Positions 1 to 6,554 of a stretch of DNA of 7,502 nt are shown piece after piece; the first letter of the stretch is position 1; the number at the start of each line of letters is the position of its first letter. The notes beneath the pieces were generated by a model that worked only from the letters and a program-made list of their open reading frames with translations, did not search any database and was not told the DNA's origin. The stretch lies in assembly GCA_004562915.1 (NCBI GenBank), contig SFQZ01000108.1, forward strand, positions 1-7,502. Reading direction: 5' to 3'. The DNA comes from a bacterium (GTDB lineage: Bacteria; Bacillota_A; Clostridia; Lachnospirales; Lachnospiraceae). The translations under genes and the position numbers were made by a program.

Positions 1-1
1 A

Positions 2-700
2 ACCAAAATATTCAGAAAATCTTTGTTCCGTCGTCATAGTAAATTCTGCAAACATATTCAGTTCAGAACCACTGGAATATTTGGCAATTGGTAAAATCCC
101 TGTCATATATACAAGTGCAATGTACGGTCTGTCCTTCAAAAGATTTCTCAAGAATTGTAAATAGGATAACTTATCATCTTCCGTAACAAATTTCTGATGA
201 AAAATAAAATCCCACTCATCAAAAACAAATACAATATTTATATCTTGTTTTTCGGCGTATATTTCAAGAAGAGTATCCCACACTGCATTCTGATCGTCTA
301 TTGGCATATCCGGATATTCTTTTTTCAAGTCCTTGATTAATGTTTCTTCAATACGATCAATATACTGTTTGTATGAATTACAATTTCGTGGCAAATCATT
401 AAACATAATATGAATAACCGTATATTTATTAAGATATTTTTCATAATCTTTGTCCTGATAAATCTGCAAATTCTGAAAAACATCATTTGCTCTGTGTCCT
501 TTTGAAAAAAAAGAAGCAACCATATTAGCCATGACCGTTTTTCCAAAACGCCTCGGTCTCGTTATGCATAAATAATGACTTCCTTCTTCCACTAAAGGGA
601 ACAATTCCTTTAACAACACAGTTTTATCCACAAAGTATGGTTTAGCCGTTTCTTTTTTGTATAGTGCGTAAGCATTTTTACTATTCACATATATACCCAT
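2..700 (-). CDS. AAA-ATPase-like family protein, N-terminal part (cut by window edge)
   Basis: The reading frame is open from an ATG at 700 to the window edge, giving 233 codons of the N-terminal half; the C-terminus lies outside. An in-frame TAG sits directly before this ATG, so the start is fixed. Residues 18-55 show the family hallmark: a PYFVDKT-type segment followed by a Walker A-like RPRRFGKT (48-55). A Walker B-like strand IVFVFDEWD is at 156-164 and a sensor-like TGILPI at 200-205. This pattern fits the AAA-ATPase_like family (Pfam PF09820 from memory), whose full members are about 500-580 residues and usually end in a PD-(D/E)XK nuclease-like domain. These proteins are often multicopy in gut Firmicutes and Bacteroidetes; their function is poorly known. 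It has its own promoter and is separated from the upstream transport operon by a terminator. Family assignment is firm; cellular role is not. Confidence 0.88.
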   Translation of the reverse strand, partial: MGIYVNSKNAYALYKKETAKPYFVDKTVLLKELFPLVEEGSHYLCITRPRRFGKTVMANMVASFFSKGHRANDVFQNLQIYQDKDYEKYLNKYTVIHIMFNDLPRNCNSYKQYIDRIEETLIKDLKKEYPDMPIDDQNAVWDTLLEIYAEKQDINIVFVFDEWDFIFHQKFVTEDDKLSYLQFLRNLLKDRPYIALVYMTGILPIAKYSSGSELNMFAEFTMTTEQRFSEYFG

Positions 701-736
701 CTATACACTTCACTTTCTATCTGATTCATTTATTAC

Positions 737-765
737 ATTTTAGCATTTCCAATATCACTTGTAAA
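737..765 (-). promoter_or_regulatory. Sigma-A type promoter of the AAA-ATPase-like gene
   Basis: On the minus strand, -35 TTTACA (760-765) and -10 TAAAAT (737-742) are separated by exactly 17 bp. The -10 is preceded by TGC, an extended -10 element. It lies 37 nt before the ATG at 700 and downstream of the pot operon terminator, so the AAA gene is probably transcribed independently. Confidence 0.75.
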
Positions 766-792
766 TCGCTTTTGTATTGTATCCCCCGTCTT

Positions 793-831
793 GAAAAGCG
801 GAGCTGCCGCTGCTATCAGCGACATCTCCGC
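793..831 (-). terminator. Rho-independent terminator of the polyamine transport operon
   Basis: On the minus strand GCGGAG (826-831) pairs with CTCCGC (798-803). After one A-G mismatch, an 8-bp inner stem (TGTCGCTG against CAGCGGCA, one wobble) closes a 4-nt loop ATAG. The stem is followed by TTTTC. It begins 22 nt after the potCD stop codon. The U-tract is short but the stem is GC-rich and well placed. Confidence 0.82.
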
Positions 832-853
832 CTCTTCTTCAAAACACCTTATC

Positions 854-2746
854 TTAATTTGCATTACTAGCCGCAATCTTCACCTTACTCCACAGATTAC
901 TGATTTCTTTTCTCGTATTCTCATTGTAAACGAATACTTCGTCCAGTTCATAACCGCTTCTTGGAATGTATGCATCAATTCCTTCAAAATCTCCGCCTTC
1001 ACCGGACAGATCTTCCAGCACTTCCTTATTTGCCGAAGTATATCCGACATAACTGGAGTTATCATATGCACCTTCATACTCACATACATGATTGATAAAT
1101 GCATGTGCCAGCTCCGGGTTCTTGGCATTTTTCGGGATAACCATCGCATCAGACCACAGGTTTGTACCACTCTCCGGCAGGTAATATCCCATATCTTCAT
1201 TTTCAGACATGATATAGGTCGCATCCCCGGAATAAATAAGTCCCAGTGCCTTTCTGCCCTGCGCCATGTTGTCAATGATCTCATCCATAACGATTTCAGG
1301 CTCCATGGTCTGTACACACTGTACCAGCCATTCGTAAGCTTTCTGAAGTTCATCCGGATCTTCCGTATTCATGGAATATCCGAGAGCCTTTAAAGCGATC
1401 ATGAATTCATCTCTTTCTGAATCATAAAGATAAATATCTCCTTTATATTTCTCATCAAGGAAAATATTAAAGCCTTCTCTTTCCAGATCTTCCAGGTCTA
1501 CTTTTGTCGTGTCATAAACGATGCCGACTGTTCCCCAGAAATATGGAATAGAGTACTTATTGCCCGGATCGTATGGCAGATTCTTCACATCGTCAACGAG
1601 ATTATCCAGACAATCCAATTTCGAGTAATCCAGCTCCTGGAGATAATCCTCTTCAATCAGTCTCTGAATCATGTAATCACTCGGAACAAGGATATCGTAA
1701 GCCTCTCCGTTTGCCACCTTGATGTACATCTGTTCATTCGAATCAAAATTCTCCATAACCACTTTGGCACCGGTTTTTTTCTCGAAATCGGACAGAATAT
1801 TTTCGCCCGTATACTCACCCCAATTGTACACATAAAGAGTCTGACCTTCAAACGGACGTGCATCTGCCTGTCTGCCGAATCGGAAGATTCCCACAGCAAT
1901 CAAAATCACACAGACTGCACCGATCGCCGGAATCATCATCTTCTTTCGTCCGATATCCGCCTTTTTCGCTTTGCGGGCTGTAATCATCGGCACCACATTA
2001 ATGACGAGAAGCGCGATTGTAATAATCACAACCACCAATGTTGAAATCGCATTGATACTCGGATTAACACGTTTACTCATGGTATACACCATAATACTTA
2101 AGTTCTTCACACCACTTCCGGTCACGAAATAGGAAATGATAAAATCATCTACAGACATCGTAAATGCAATCAGCGCTCCGGAAACGATTCCCGGTGTGAT
2201 CTGCGGCACAATGACTTTTGTCAGTGCCTGCCACGGAGTTGCTCCCAGATCCATGGCCGCATCTGCCAGATTCGGATCCAGCGACCGGATCTTAGGCATA
2301 ACGGACAGAATCACATAGGGAATACAAAATGCAATGTGTGCAAGCAGCATGGTCACATAACCTTTTTCCACTTTGAACGTGATAAATAAAAGCATAAAGC
2401 CAATCGCCGTAACAATCTCCGGATTCATAAGCGGGAGATTGTCTACCTGCTCCATCACATCCCGCACGATCTTCTTTGATTTGCTGAGCCCAATCGCTGC
2501 AATTGTACCGGCAACCGTTGATATTGCCGTAGCTATTATTGCAATGCTAAATGTCGTATAAAGCGACTCCATCATATCCCTGGATTCCAGCATATGCTCA
2601 TACCATCGCAAAGAAAATCCAGTGAAATGAGTAAGGGATTTTCCGTCATTGAAGGAAAAAATAATCATATATACGATCGGCAGATAGAAGAAAATGATCA
2701 TCACTGCCATAAGTATTTTCCCGAAAATACGGTTGTTCTTTTTCAT
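854..2746 (-). CDS. potCD: Polyamine ABC transporter PotC permease fused to PotD substrate-binding protein
   Basis: A 630-residue fusion combining the second channel subunit and the extracellular ligand receptor of a spermidine/putrescine importer. Residues 1-258 are PotC: six hydrophobic segments near 11-30, 66-88, 110-125, 131-150, 187-208 and 233-255, with the EAA loop (contact with the ATPase) at about 161-190 (DAAMDLGATPWQAL then IVPQ). After a basic linker, a seventh hydrophobic segment at 270-289 carries the chain outward. Residues 300-630 are PotD-like, opening TLYVYNWGEY. Compared from memory with E. coli PotD, ligand-pocket positions appear kept at W309, Y312, S356/Y358, W531 and D533, while the Trp229 equivalent looks like Tyr505. 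There is no lipobox, so the receptor is anchored by the helix. The start has AAAGGAGG 11 nt upstream, inside the end of potB; 6 nt separate the genes. Such fusions are known in Firmicutes. Exact polyamine preference is not determined here. Confidence 0.95.
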   Translation of the reverse strand: MKKNNRIFGKILMAVMIIFFYLPIVYMIIFSFNDGKSLTHFTGFSLRWYEHMLESRDMMESLYTTFSIAIIATAISTVAGTIAAIGLSKSKKIVRDVMEQVDNLPLMNPEIVTAIGFMLLFITFKVEKGYVTMLLAHIAFCIPYVILSVMPKIRSLDPNLADAAMDLGATPWQALTKVIVPQITPGIVSGALIAFTMSVDDFIISYFVTGSGVKNLSIMVYTMSKRVNPSINAISTLVVVIITIALLVINVVPMITARKAKKADIGRKKMMIPAIGAVCVILIAVGIFRFGRQADARPFEGQTLYVYNWGEYTGENILSDFEKKTGAKVVMENFDSNEQMYIKVANGEAYDILVPSDYMIQRLIEEDYLQELDYSKLDCLDNLVDDVKNLPYDPGNKYSIPYFWGTVGIVYDTTKVDLEDLEREGFNIFLDEKYKGDIYLYDSERDEFMIALKALGYSMNTEDPDELQKAYEWLVQCVQTMEPEIVMDEIIDNMAQGRKALGLIYSGDATYIMSENEDMGYYLPESGTNLWSDAMVIPKNAKNPELAHAFINHVCEYEGAYDNSSYVGYTSANKEVLEDLSGEGGDFEGIDAYIPRSGYELDEVFVYNENTRKEISNLWSKVKIAASNAN

Positions 2747-2752
2747 GATGAC

Positions 2753-3589
2753 TTATTCCTCCTTTCCGCCCTGATTCCGGATTTCCACCTTACGCACAAC
2801 CATCATCAGAAGCATCATGATCACTGCCATTATCATGGAAATCGCACTTCCGAAGTTCCATTCTCCGACGGTGATAAACTGATTCTCGATCAGATTACCG
2901 ATCAGGAAGTACTGTCCGCCTCCGAGCAGCTTCGGAATAAAGAAAGAGCTGACCGCCGGAAGAAACACCAGTGTGATTCCGTTGATGACTCCCGGAAGTG
3001 AAAGCGGAAGCGTCACTCTCCGGAAGGTCTGTACCGGGTTCGCTCCCAGATCCGCACTGGCCTCCAGAAGCGAATGGTCCATTTTGCATAATGCCGTATT
3101 GATCTGCAGAATCATGAAGGGAAGGAAGTTATATACCATGCCCAGAAGGACGGCACCTTCCGTGTACAGCAATTCTTTTCCCCCAAATCCAAGAAAACTC
3201 GCAATTCTCTGAACCAGACCACCTTCACTGAGAAGACCGATCCATGCATAGGTTCTTACCAACATGTTGATCCACATTGGAATCGTTACGCAAAGCACCA
3301 GAATATTCTGGACCTTTTCGCTGCTCCGCGCGATAAAATATGCAATCGGATAGCCGATAAGAAGACAAAGTATGGTTGTTTTAACTGCAATCCAAATGGA
3401 ACGCCAAAGTATAATCAAAAAATCCTGGTCGGTGAAAAATTTGACGTAGTGATCCAGTGTGATGGAAAATGAAATGATGGAATTTCCCGGTTCCGTAATC
3501 GAATAAAGTGCGATCAGAGCCATAGGAAGCACCAGCATCATTGCGGCCCACACAATATAAGGGATTGCAAGCTGTGAAAAGCGTTTCAT
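2753..3589 (-). CDS. potB: Polyamine ABC transporter permease PotB
   Basis: A 278-residue inner-membrane permease that would pair with the PotC half of the next gene to form the translocation channel. Hydrophobic segments lie near residues 10-30, 64-86, 97-119, 146-163, 201-219 and 248-266, the expected six. The EAA loop that docks on the ATPase is at 174-200 (LLEASADLGANPVQTF, then TLPLSLPG). The length matches the family's usual 275-300. The ATG follows the potA TAA with no gap, and its ribosome binding site AAGGATGG lies inside the last potA codons, so translational coupling is likely. Cytoplasmic tail ends GGKEE, whose codons supply the ribosome binding site of potCD. Spermidine/putrescine specificity is inferred from the operon and the PotD domain rather than from this protein alone. 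Confidence 0.95.
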   Translation of the reverse strand: MKRFSQLAIPYIVWAAMMLVLPMALIALYSITEPGNSIISFSITLDHYVKFFTDQDFLIILWRSIWIAVKTTILCLLIGYPIAYFIARSSEKVQNILVLCVTIPMWINMLVRTYAWIGLLSEGGLVQRIASFLGFGGKELLYTEGAVLLGMVYNFLPFMILQINTALCKMDHSLLEASADLGANPVQTFRRVTLPLSLPGVINGITLVFLPAVSSFFIPKLLGGGQYFLIGNLIENQFITVGEWNFGSAISMIMAVIMMLLMMVVRKVEIRNQGGKEE

Positions 3590-5167
3590 TTAAAATACCA
3601 TCCTTGACATCACATGAATATCTTCCGGGAAGAATGTCAGTCCGACCTCCTGACCTACTTCCGAATAATCGGTCGTGTGAATCTTGAATTCACGTCCCGG
3701 CGTGGAGAATGTAATCTTGTAGATACCTTCTTTTACATTTTCCGGTTCAAAATCATAATCCACGCTGATGTCAATGCTCTGATCTTCATCACTCAGTTTC
3801 CAGCCCTGTGCATTAGCCCATGTCTTAATATCCGTATCCAGGGCCTGAGACTCTAAGATCTCATCTACCGTTTTCTGGAAATTGAATGCCATGATCGCTT
3901 CATTTGCCTTTTCATTTTTAACAAACGGCTGATTGACTACGAAAATCGTACGCTCAATACTGGTTCCGTTCGAGGTAGAGAATACAACCGGATACTGTCC
4001 TTCTTCCTCTTTCAGATCGTATTCAATTTTGGAAATGGAAATATAATCATCGGTCTCCGGATTCCATGCCTGTGCATTGGAAAGAGCGACGATTTCCTTG
4101 TCATCCAGATTCTGTACGTCTTCCACGTCCACATAGAAATTGTTGGCACTGATCTTTTCTTTTCCGTCTTCACTGGTCACATCATGGTTATGGATCACGC
4201 GCATATCGACCGTAACACTGGTACCCGGAACCGTTTCCACAATGATTTCATAGTGTACGCCTTTGAAGAGAACACTTAAGACTTCACCTGTCATCTTACC
4301 GTCTTTTACATCTACGATATCAATGTCTTCCGGGCGGATGACAACATCGACTTTTTCGTTTTCACGGAACCCAAAGTCCACACAATCAAAGGTGATATCA
4401 TCAAACCGAACTTTGTAATCCTCCAGCATAACTCCCGGAAGAATATTGCTTTCTCCGATGAAATTTGCCACATAACGGTTTGCCGGTTCATTATAAATCT
4501 CTTCCGGCGTGCCTACTTGCTGGATCTCTCCGTTTTTCATGACCACGATCTTGTCCGACATCGTAAGCGCTTCTTCCTGATCATGTGTTACAAAGATGAA
4601 GGTAATCCCTACTTCCTGCTGGATGCGCTTCAATTCGTACTGCATTTCCTTACGAAGCTTTAAGTCCAAAGCCGCCAGAGGCTCATCAAGAAGCAATACC
4701 TTCGGTTCATTTACCAGCGCTCTTGCAATCGCAACCCTCTGCTGCTGACCTCCGGATAGAAGGGTCGTATTCTTGTTCTCATACCCTTCCAGACCGATCA
4801 ATTTGAGCATCTTCATGACTTTCTGCTCAATAACATCCTTACTCATTTTCTTGATTTTCAAGCCAAATGCAATATTCTCATACACGCTGAGATGTGGAAA
4901 CAGCGCGTATTTCTGGAAAACCGTATTCAGTTCGCGTTCATACGGCGGTTTCTGGCTGATCTCCTCACCATCAAAGATCACCTTCCCCTCATCAGCTTCC
5001 AGAAAGCCTCCGAGGATTCTTAAAAGTGTCGTCTTCCCACAACCGCTGGGGCCCAATAACGTCACAAATTCATTTTCATAAATGTCAAGGTTAACTCCTT
5101 TTAACACAATCTGCCCATCAAAGTTTTTCACAATATTGCGAAACTCAATCAGCTTCTTCTGTTCCAT
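3590..5167 (-). CDS. potA: Polyamine ABC transporter ATP-binding protein PotA with extended, interrupted C-terminal domain
   Basis: The cytoplasmic ATPase subunit that powers polyamine import. The nucleotide-binding domain (about 1-235) is intact: Walker A GPSGCGKTT at 39-47, Q-loop Gln85, signature LSGGQQQR at 137-144, Walker B VLLLDEP at 157-163, D-loop to Asp168 and switch His195 (THDQEE). The C-terminal TOBE region starts normally (VVIRPEDIDIV at 275-285; GEVLSVLFKGVHYEIIVET at 294-312) and finishes normally (FKIHTTDYSEVGQEVGL, then FFPEDIHVM at 512-520). Between roughly 315 and 490 it is interrupted by about 175 extra residues containing two related units. The total of 525 residues compares with about 350-380 for typical PotA. 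AAGGAG lies 11 nt before the ATG. The gene follows the regulator after a 15-nt gap and abuts potB. The ATPase role is certain; the insert's role is unknown. Confidence 0.95.
   Translation of the reverse strand: MEQKKLIEFRNIVKNFDGQIVLKGVNLDIYENEFVTLLGPSGCGKTTLLRILGGFLEADEGKVIFDGEEISQKPPYERELNTVFQKYALFPHLSVYENIAFGLKIKKMSKDVIEQKVMKMLKLIGLEGYENKNTTLLSGGQQQRVAIARALVNEPKVLLLDEPLAALDLKLRKEMQYELKRIQQEVGITFIFVTHDQEEALTMSDKIVVMKNGEIQQVGTPEEIYNEPANRYVANFIGESNILPGVMLEDYKVRFDDITFDCVDFGFRENEKVDVVIRPEDIDIVDVKDGKMTGEVLSVLFKGVHYEIIVETVPGTSVTVDMRVIHNHDVTSEDGKEKISANNFYVDVEDVQNLDDKEIVALSNAQAWNPETDDYISISKIEYDLKEEEGQYPVVFSTSNGTSIERTIFVVNQPFVKNEKANEAIMAFNFQKTVDEILESQALDTDIKTWANAQGWKLSDEDQSIDISVDYDFEPENVKEGIYKITFSTPGREFKIHTTDYSEVGQEVGLTFFPEDIHVMSRMVF
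3698..4225 (-). other. Tandem beta-rich repeat domains inserted in the PotA TOBE domain
   Basis: PotA residues about 315-490. Two units align: NF (343-344 and 429-430), NAQAW / NAQGW (364-368 and 452-456), YDL / YDF (383 and 471) and FST..G (396 and 487), a spacing of 86-91 residues throughout. The pattern 'G.Y.V.FST..G' near each unit's end resembles Ig-like or DUF5011-like beta-sandwich repeats, which are usually extracellular; that fold is an inference from pattern. The frame stays open, the codons look like the neighbours', and the TOBE strands resume cleanly afterwards, so this is an insertion rather than a frameshift artefact. Confidence 0.75.
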
Positions 5168-5182
5168 ATCACCTTCTCCTTC

Positions 5183-5716
5183 CTAGAACATCGGTGGTGT
5201 TGTGATCCACAGCACCTTCGCGTCACTACTCCCGTGATTGTACAAATAGTGGCTCTTTGTTCCGTCCATGTAGAAAGTCTCCTGCGCTTTCAGCTTATAT
5301 TTCTTATTACCGCAAACCAGCGTCACGTTGCCTTTCAATACATAACCGAACTCTTCGCCCTGATGTGCCAGTAATTCATTACTTTTTTTATGTGGATGAA
5401 GCGTCAGCAAAATCGGCTCCATCTTATTTCTCAGCGCATTGGGGATAACCCATTCTATCGTGTAATCATCCTGGATGTCCTCAAAGAAATCCTGAGTTCC
5501 AAAGACGATCTGCTTTTCCTCTTCCTCGTGAAAAAACTCGGATAAATTGGTTCCAAGCGCCTCCAGAATGTCCTCAAGAGTTGCGATACTTGGCGTGGTA
5601 AGATTCCGTTCCACCTGGGACAGAAATCCCTTCGTCAGCTCGCTTCGCGATGCAAGATCACCTAATGTCAGGTCATTCGCAAGCCGCAGCTCTTTCAGCT
5701 TCTTTCCGATATCCAA
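5183..5716 (-). CDS. XRE-family HTH-cupin regulator of the pot operon
   Basis: A 177-residue DNA-binding regulator, first gene of the transport operon. Residues 4-62 form an XRE/Cro-C1 helix-turn-helix domain (LTLGDLASRSELTKGFLSQV spans the two recognition helices), followed by an acidic linker (EEEEK). Residues about 103-173 form a cupin_2 barrel with HQGEEFGYVLKG at 118-129 and H156/N160 in the second motif. This domain order and length match PuuR-type and related regulators of amine or polyamine metabolism, in which the cupin is thought to sense a small ligand. Position directly before potA, 15 nt apart and on one transcript, supports autoregulation plus control of polyamine import. The start is a TTG at 5714-5716; no better ATG lies near the conserved N-terminus. 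Ligand and direction of regulation (repressor or activator) are inferred, not shown. Confidence 0.9.
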   Translation of the reverse strand: MDIGKKLKELRLANDLTLGDLASRSELTKGFLSQVERNLTTPSIATLEDILEALGTNLSEFFHEEEEKQIVFGTQDFFEDIQDDYTIEWVIPNALRNKMEPILLTLHPHKKSNELLAHQGEEFGYVLKGNVTLVCGNKKYKLKAQETFYMDGTKSHYLYNHGSSDAKVLWITTPPMF

Positions 5717-5729
5717 AATTACACCTCCC
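5714..5729 (-). promoter_or_regulatory. Ribosome binding site and TTG start of the XRE-cupin gene
   Basis: GGGAGGTG at 5722-5729 is followed after 5 nt by TTG (5714-5716). The near-perfect Shine-Dalgarno at the right distance decides the start and shows that a TTG is used, which may lower regulator output relative to the ATG-started transport genes. Confidence 0.8.
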
Positions 5730-5733
5730 GTTT

Positions 5734-5745
5734 TATAATACTATA
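5734..5745. promoter_or_regulatory. Candidate operator: imperfect palindrome in the pot operon leader
   Basis: TATAATACTATA reads as a palindrome at 10 of 12 positions (TATA-n-TA-n-TATA). It lies between the probable -10 box and the ribosome binding site of the XRE-cupin gene, a natural place for autoregulation. The stretch is AT-rich, so chance is a real alternative. Confidence 0.35.
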
Positions 5746-5775
5746 CTTTTTTTTAAAAATTACCGAACAAATTAC

Positions 5776-5803
5776 ATTATACATATATGGTGGGGTATTG
5801 CAA
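5776..5803 (-). promoter_or_regulatory. Probable promoter of the XRE-cupin/pot operon
   Basis: On the minus strand a perfect -10 TATAAT (5776-5781) is preceded at 16 bp by TTGCAA (5798-5803), a 4-of-6 match to TTGACA. It would give a leader of about 50 nt containing the palindrome at 5734-5745. No promoter is evident in the short gaps inside the operon, so all four genes probably depend on this one. Confidence 0.6.
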
Positions 5804-5854
5804 GTGGTTTTGTGAAAAAAGGAGGGGAAATTTGTGTGAAAATGGGGGAGGGAC

Positions 5855-6005
5855 GCCCAAGGTTCCACCTGTCCCATGCAGGACTCGCTTTCGCTCGGGG
5901 AAAACGCAGCGGTACTACGCTTGCAGGGGCGCCGCTAAATGCGGCTTCTGCAAGCAAGTGCCGGCGTTTTCCACGGTCCTGCATGGGACAGGTGGAACCT
6001 TGGGC
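5855..6005. repeat. 151-nt imperfect palindrome with 30-bp perfect arms
   Basis: Positions 5855-5884 are the exact reverse complement of 5976-6005 (30 bp). After an 11-nt bulge on the left side (5885-5895), pairing continues: 5896-5897 with 5974-5975, 5899-5907 with 5964-5972 (9 bp), 5910-5916 with 5957-5963 (7 bp, one wobble), 5919-5926 with 5948-5955 (8 bp) and 5931-5935 with 5941-5945 (5 bp), closing on loop TAAAT. It would form a long hairpin in RNA or extrude as a cruciform in DNA. Confidence 0.93.
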
Positions 6006-6060
6006 TGGTAATTCTTCATTTTTACGCTTTGTGATTTCCTTAGATAGTAGTGTATGTTCG

Positions 6061-6099
6061 GCAGCGAAAAAGAGAGCGTTTGCTCTCTTTTTTGGTTGC
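6061..6099 (+). terminator. Terminator-like hairpin at the end of repeat copy 1
   Basis: An 11-bp stem AAAAAGAGAGC (6067-6077) with GCTCTCTTTTT (6082-6092), loop GTTT, can extend outward through a wobble and one bulged G (6095) to 6061/6099. T-tracts occur on both strands, so it could end transcription either way. No gene in this window ends here on either strand, which argues that it belongs to the repeat rather than serving a neighbour. Confidence 0.75.
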
Positions 6100-6130
6100 T
6101 TTATGGCACTGATTCTGCTTGCTCTGTGAG

Positions 6131-6146
6131 AAAAAAATATTTTTTT
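6131..6146. repeat. A7-TA-T7 perfect palindrome upstream of the toxin-antitoxin promoter
   Basis: A 16-bp perfect palindrome of an A-tract and a T-tract lies about 30 nt before the candidate -35 of the toxin-antitoxin pair. It may bend DNA or act like an UP element; in AT-rich DNA this remains speculative. Confidence 0.4.
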
Positions 6147-6177
6147 GTTTCGATGAAATTTATCTTCACGGAATAAG

Positions 6178-6206
6178 ATGACTTTACCGGACAATAATGA
6201 TAAAAT
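6178..6206 (+). promoter_or_regulatory. Candidate promoter of the MNT/HEPN pair
   Basis: ATGACT (6178-6183, 4 of 6 to TTGACA) and TAAAAT (6201-6206) are 17 bp apart, and the -10 ends 36 nt before the ATG. The -35 is weak, but the terminator-like hairpin of repeat copy 1 lies just upstream, so a promoter is expected in this gap. Confidence 0.45.
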
Positions 6207-6242
6207 GTAAAATAACAAAAATGATGATTAAGAGGAGCCTTT

Positions 6243-6554
6243 ATGGAATATCTAAAAGAAATAGGCAAGACAGGTATTAAGCCGGTTGTTTTAGAAGAAA
6301 TCATAAATTTTGCACAAAAATACCAAATAAAACAAGTCATCTTATTTGGTTCCAGAGCACGTGGAGATTTTTACCGCGCAAGTGACATTGACCTTGCAGT
6401 GCACGGCGGAAATGTTATAGGTTTTACACTTGCAGCAAGGGAGGAGACTTCGACACTGTTGGATTTTGATGTAGTCGATCTAGATAAATCTGTCGACAAA
6501 AAACTACTAAATTCTATTGAAAAGGAAGGGAGGATTATTTATGAAAAAATTTGA
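6243..6554 (+). CDS. mntA: Minimal nucleotidyltransferase (MNT) antitoxin of a HEPN/MNT module
   Basis: A 103-residue protein of the polymerase-beta-like minimal nucleotidyltransferase family. The active-site loop GSRARG is at 36-41, followed by SDIDL with Asp48 and Asp50; G36-S37-x10-D48-x-D50 fits the GS-x10-DxD signature exactly. A third acidic position is available in LLDFDVVDL (Asp74/Asp76). Length matches stand-alone MNT proteins of about 95-140 residues such as HI0073. In studied HEPN/MNT systems the MNT uses ATP to add AMP units to a tyrosine of the HEPN toxin, neutralising it. AGGAG lies 6 nt before the ATG. The gene overlaps the next by 14 nt in another frame, the usual antitoxin-first order and a sign of coupled translation. 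All catalytic residues appear intact. Family call is firm; antitoxin activity is inferred from the family. Confidence 0.93.
   Translation: MEYLKEIGKTGIKPVVLEEIINFAQKYQIKQVILFGSRARGDFYRASDIDLAVHGGNVIGFTLAAREETSTLLDFDVVDLDKSVDKKLLNSIEKEGRIIYEKI
6525..6533 (+). promoter_or_regulatory. Ribosome binding site fixing the HEPN gene start
   Basis: GAAGGGAGG-type sequence, core GGGAGG at 6528-6533, lies 7 nt before the ATG at 6541. An in-frame ATG at 6517 would add 8 residues (MKRKGGLF) but overlaps this site and has no comparable signal of its own, so 6541 is preferred. Confidence 0.8.

Larger units (their letters stand above)
5842..6099 (+). repeat. Structured repeat element, copy 1 (long-palindrome form)
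   Basis: The first 43 nt (5842-5884) match 6950-6992 at 40 positions. The right part matches again: a 14-nt identical block at 6012-6025 equals 7015-7028, and the terminal hairpin at 6061-6099 corresponds to 7061-7099. Architecture is palindrome, AT-rich spacer of about 55 nt, then a terminator-like hairpin. No transposase or other protein is recognisable. The unit resembles a dispersed intergenic repeat, a MITE-like relic or a structured RNA; the sequence does not decide between them. It fills most of the 526-nt stretch between the pot regulator and the toxin-antitoxin pair. Confidence 0.85.

Noticed and set aside
270..290. Lipobox that would make PotD a separate lipoprotein
   Set aside because: The note refers to residues 270-289 of the potCD product. 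The only cysteine there (C279) sits in GAVC, which does not fit the lipobox consensus, so the segment is read as an uncleaved membrane anchor.
337..546. 69-codon minus-strand open frame at the left end
   Set aside because: It is an out-of-frame shadow of the AAA-ATPase-like gene, whose frame is open from 700 to the window edge with Walker motifs.
791..1393. 200-codon plus-strand open frame opposite the end of potCD
   Set aside because: It is fully antisense to the conserved PotD domain and begins inside the operon terminator; no domain is visible.
5168..5182. Riboswitch or internal promoter between the regulator and potA
   Set aside because: The gap is 15 nt and is taken up by the potA ribosome binding site.
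5855..6005. Integron attC site or origin of replication
   Set aside because: The palindrome has bulges like attC sites, but no R'/R'' core GTTRRRY/RYYYAAC pair was seen and no integrase is present. There are no iterons or replication gene either.
5650..6129. 159-codon plus-strand open frame across the pot promoter region and repeat copy 1
   Set aside because: Its first part is antisense to the conserved XRE-cupin gene and the rest is mostly palindrome. Only a shorter frame from GTG 5836 has any ribosome binding signal, and that is reported as a weak finding rather than a gene.
5772..6218. 148-codon minus-strand open frame over repeat copy 1
   Set aside because: It covers inverted-repeat sequence and a terminator-like hairpin, has no recognisable domain and no convincing ribosome binding site.
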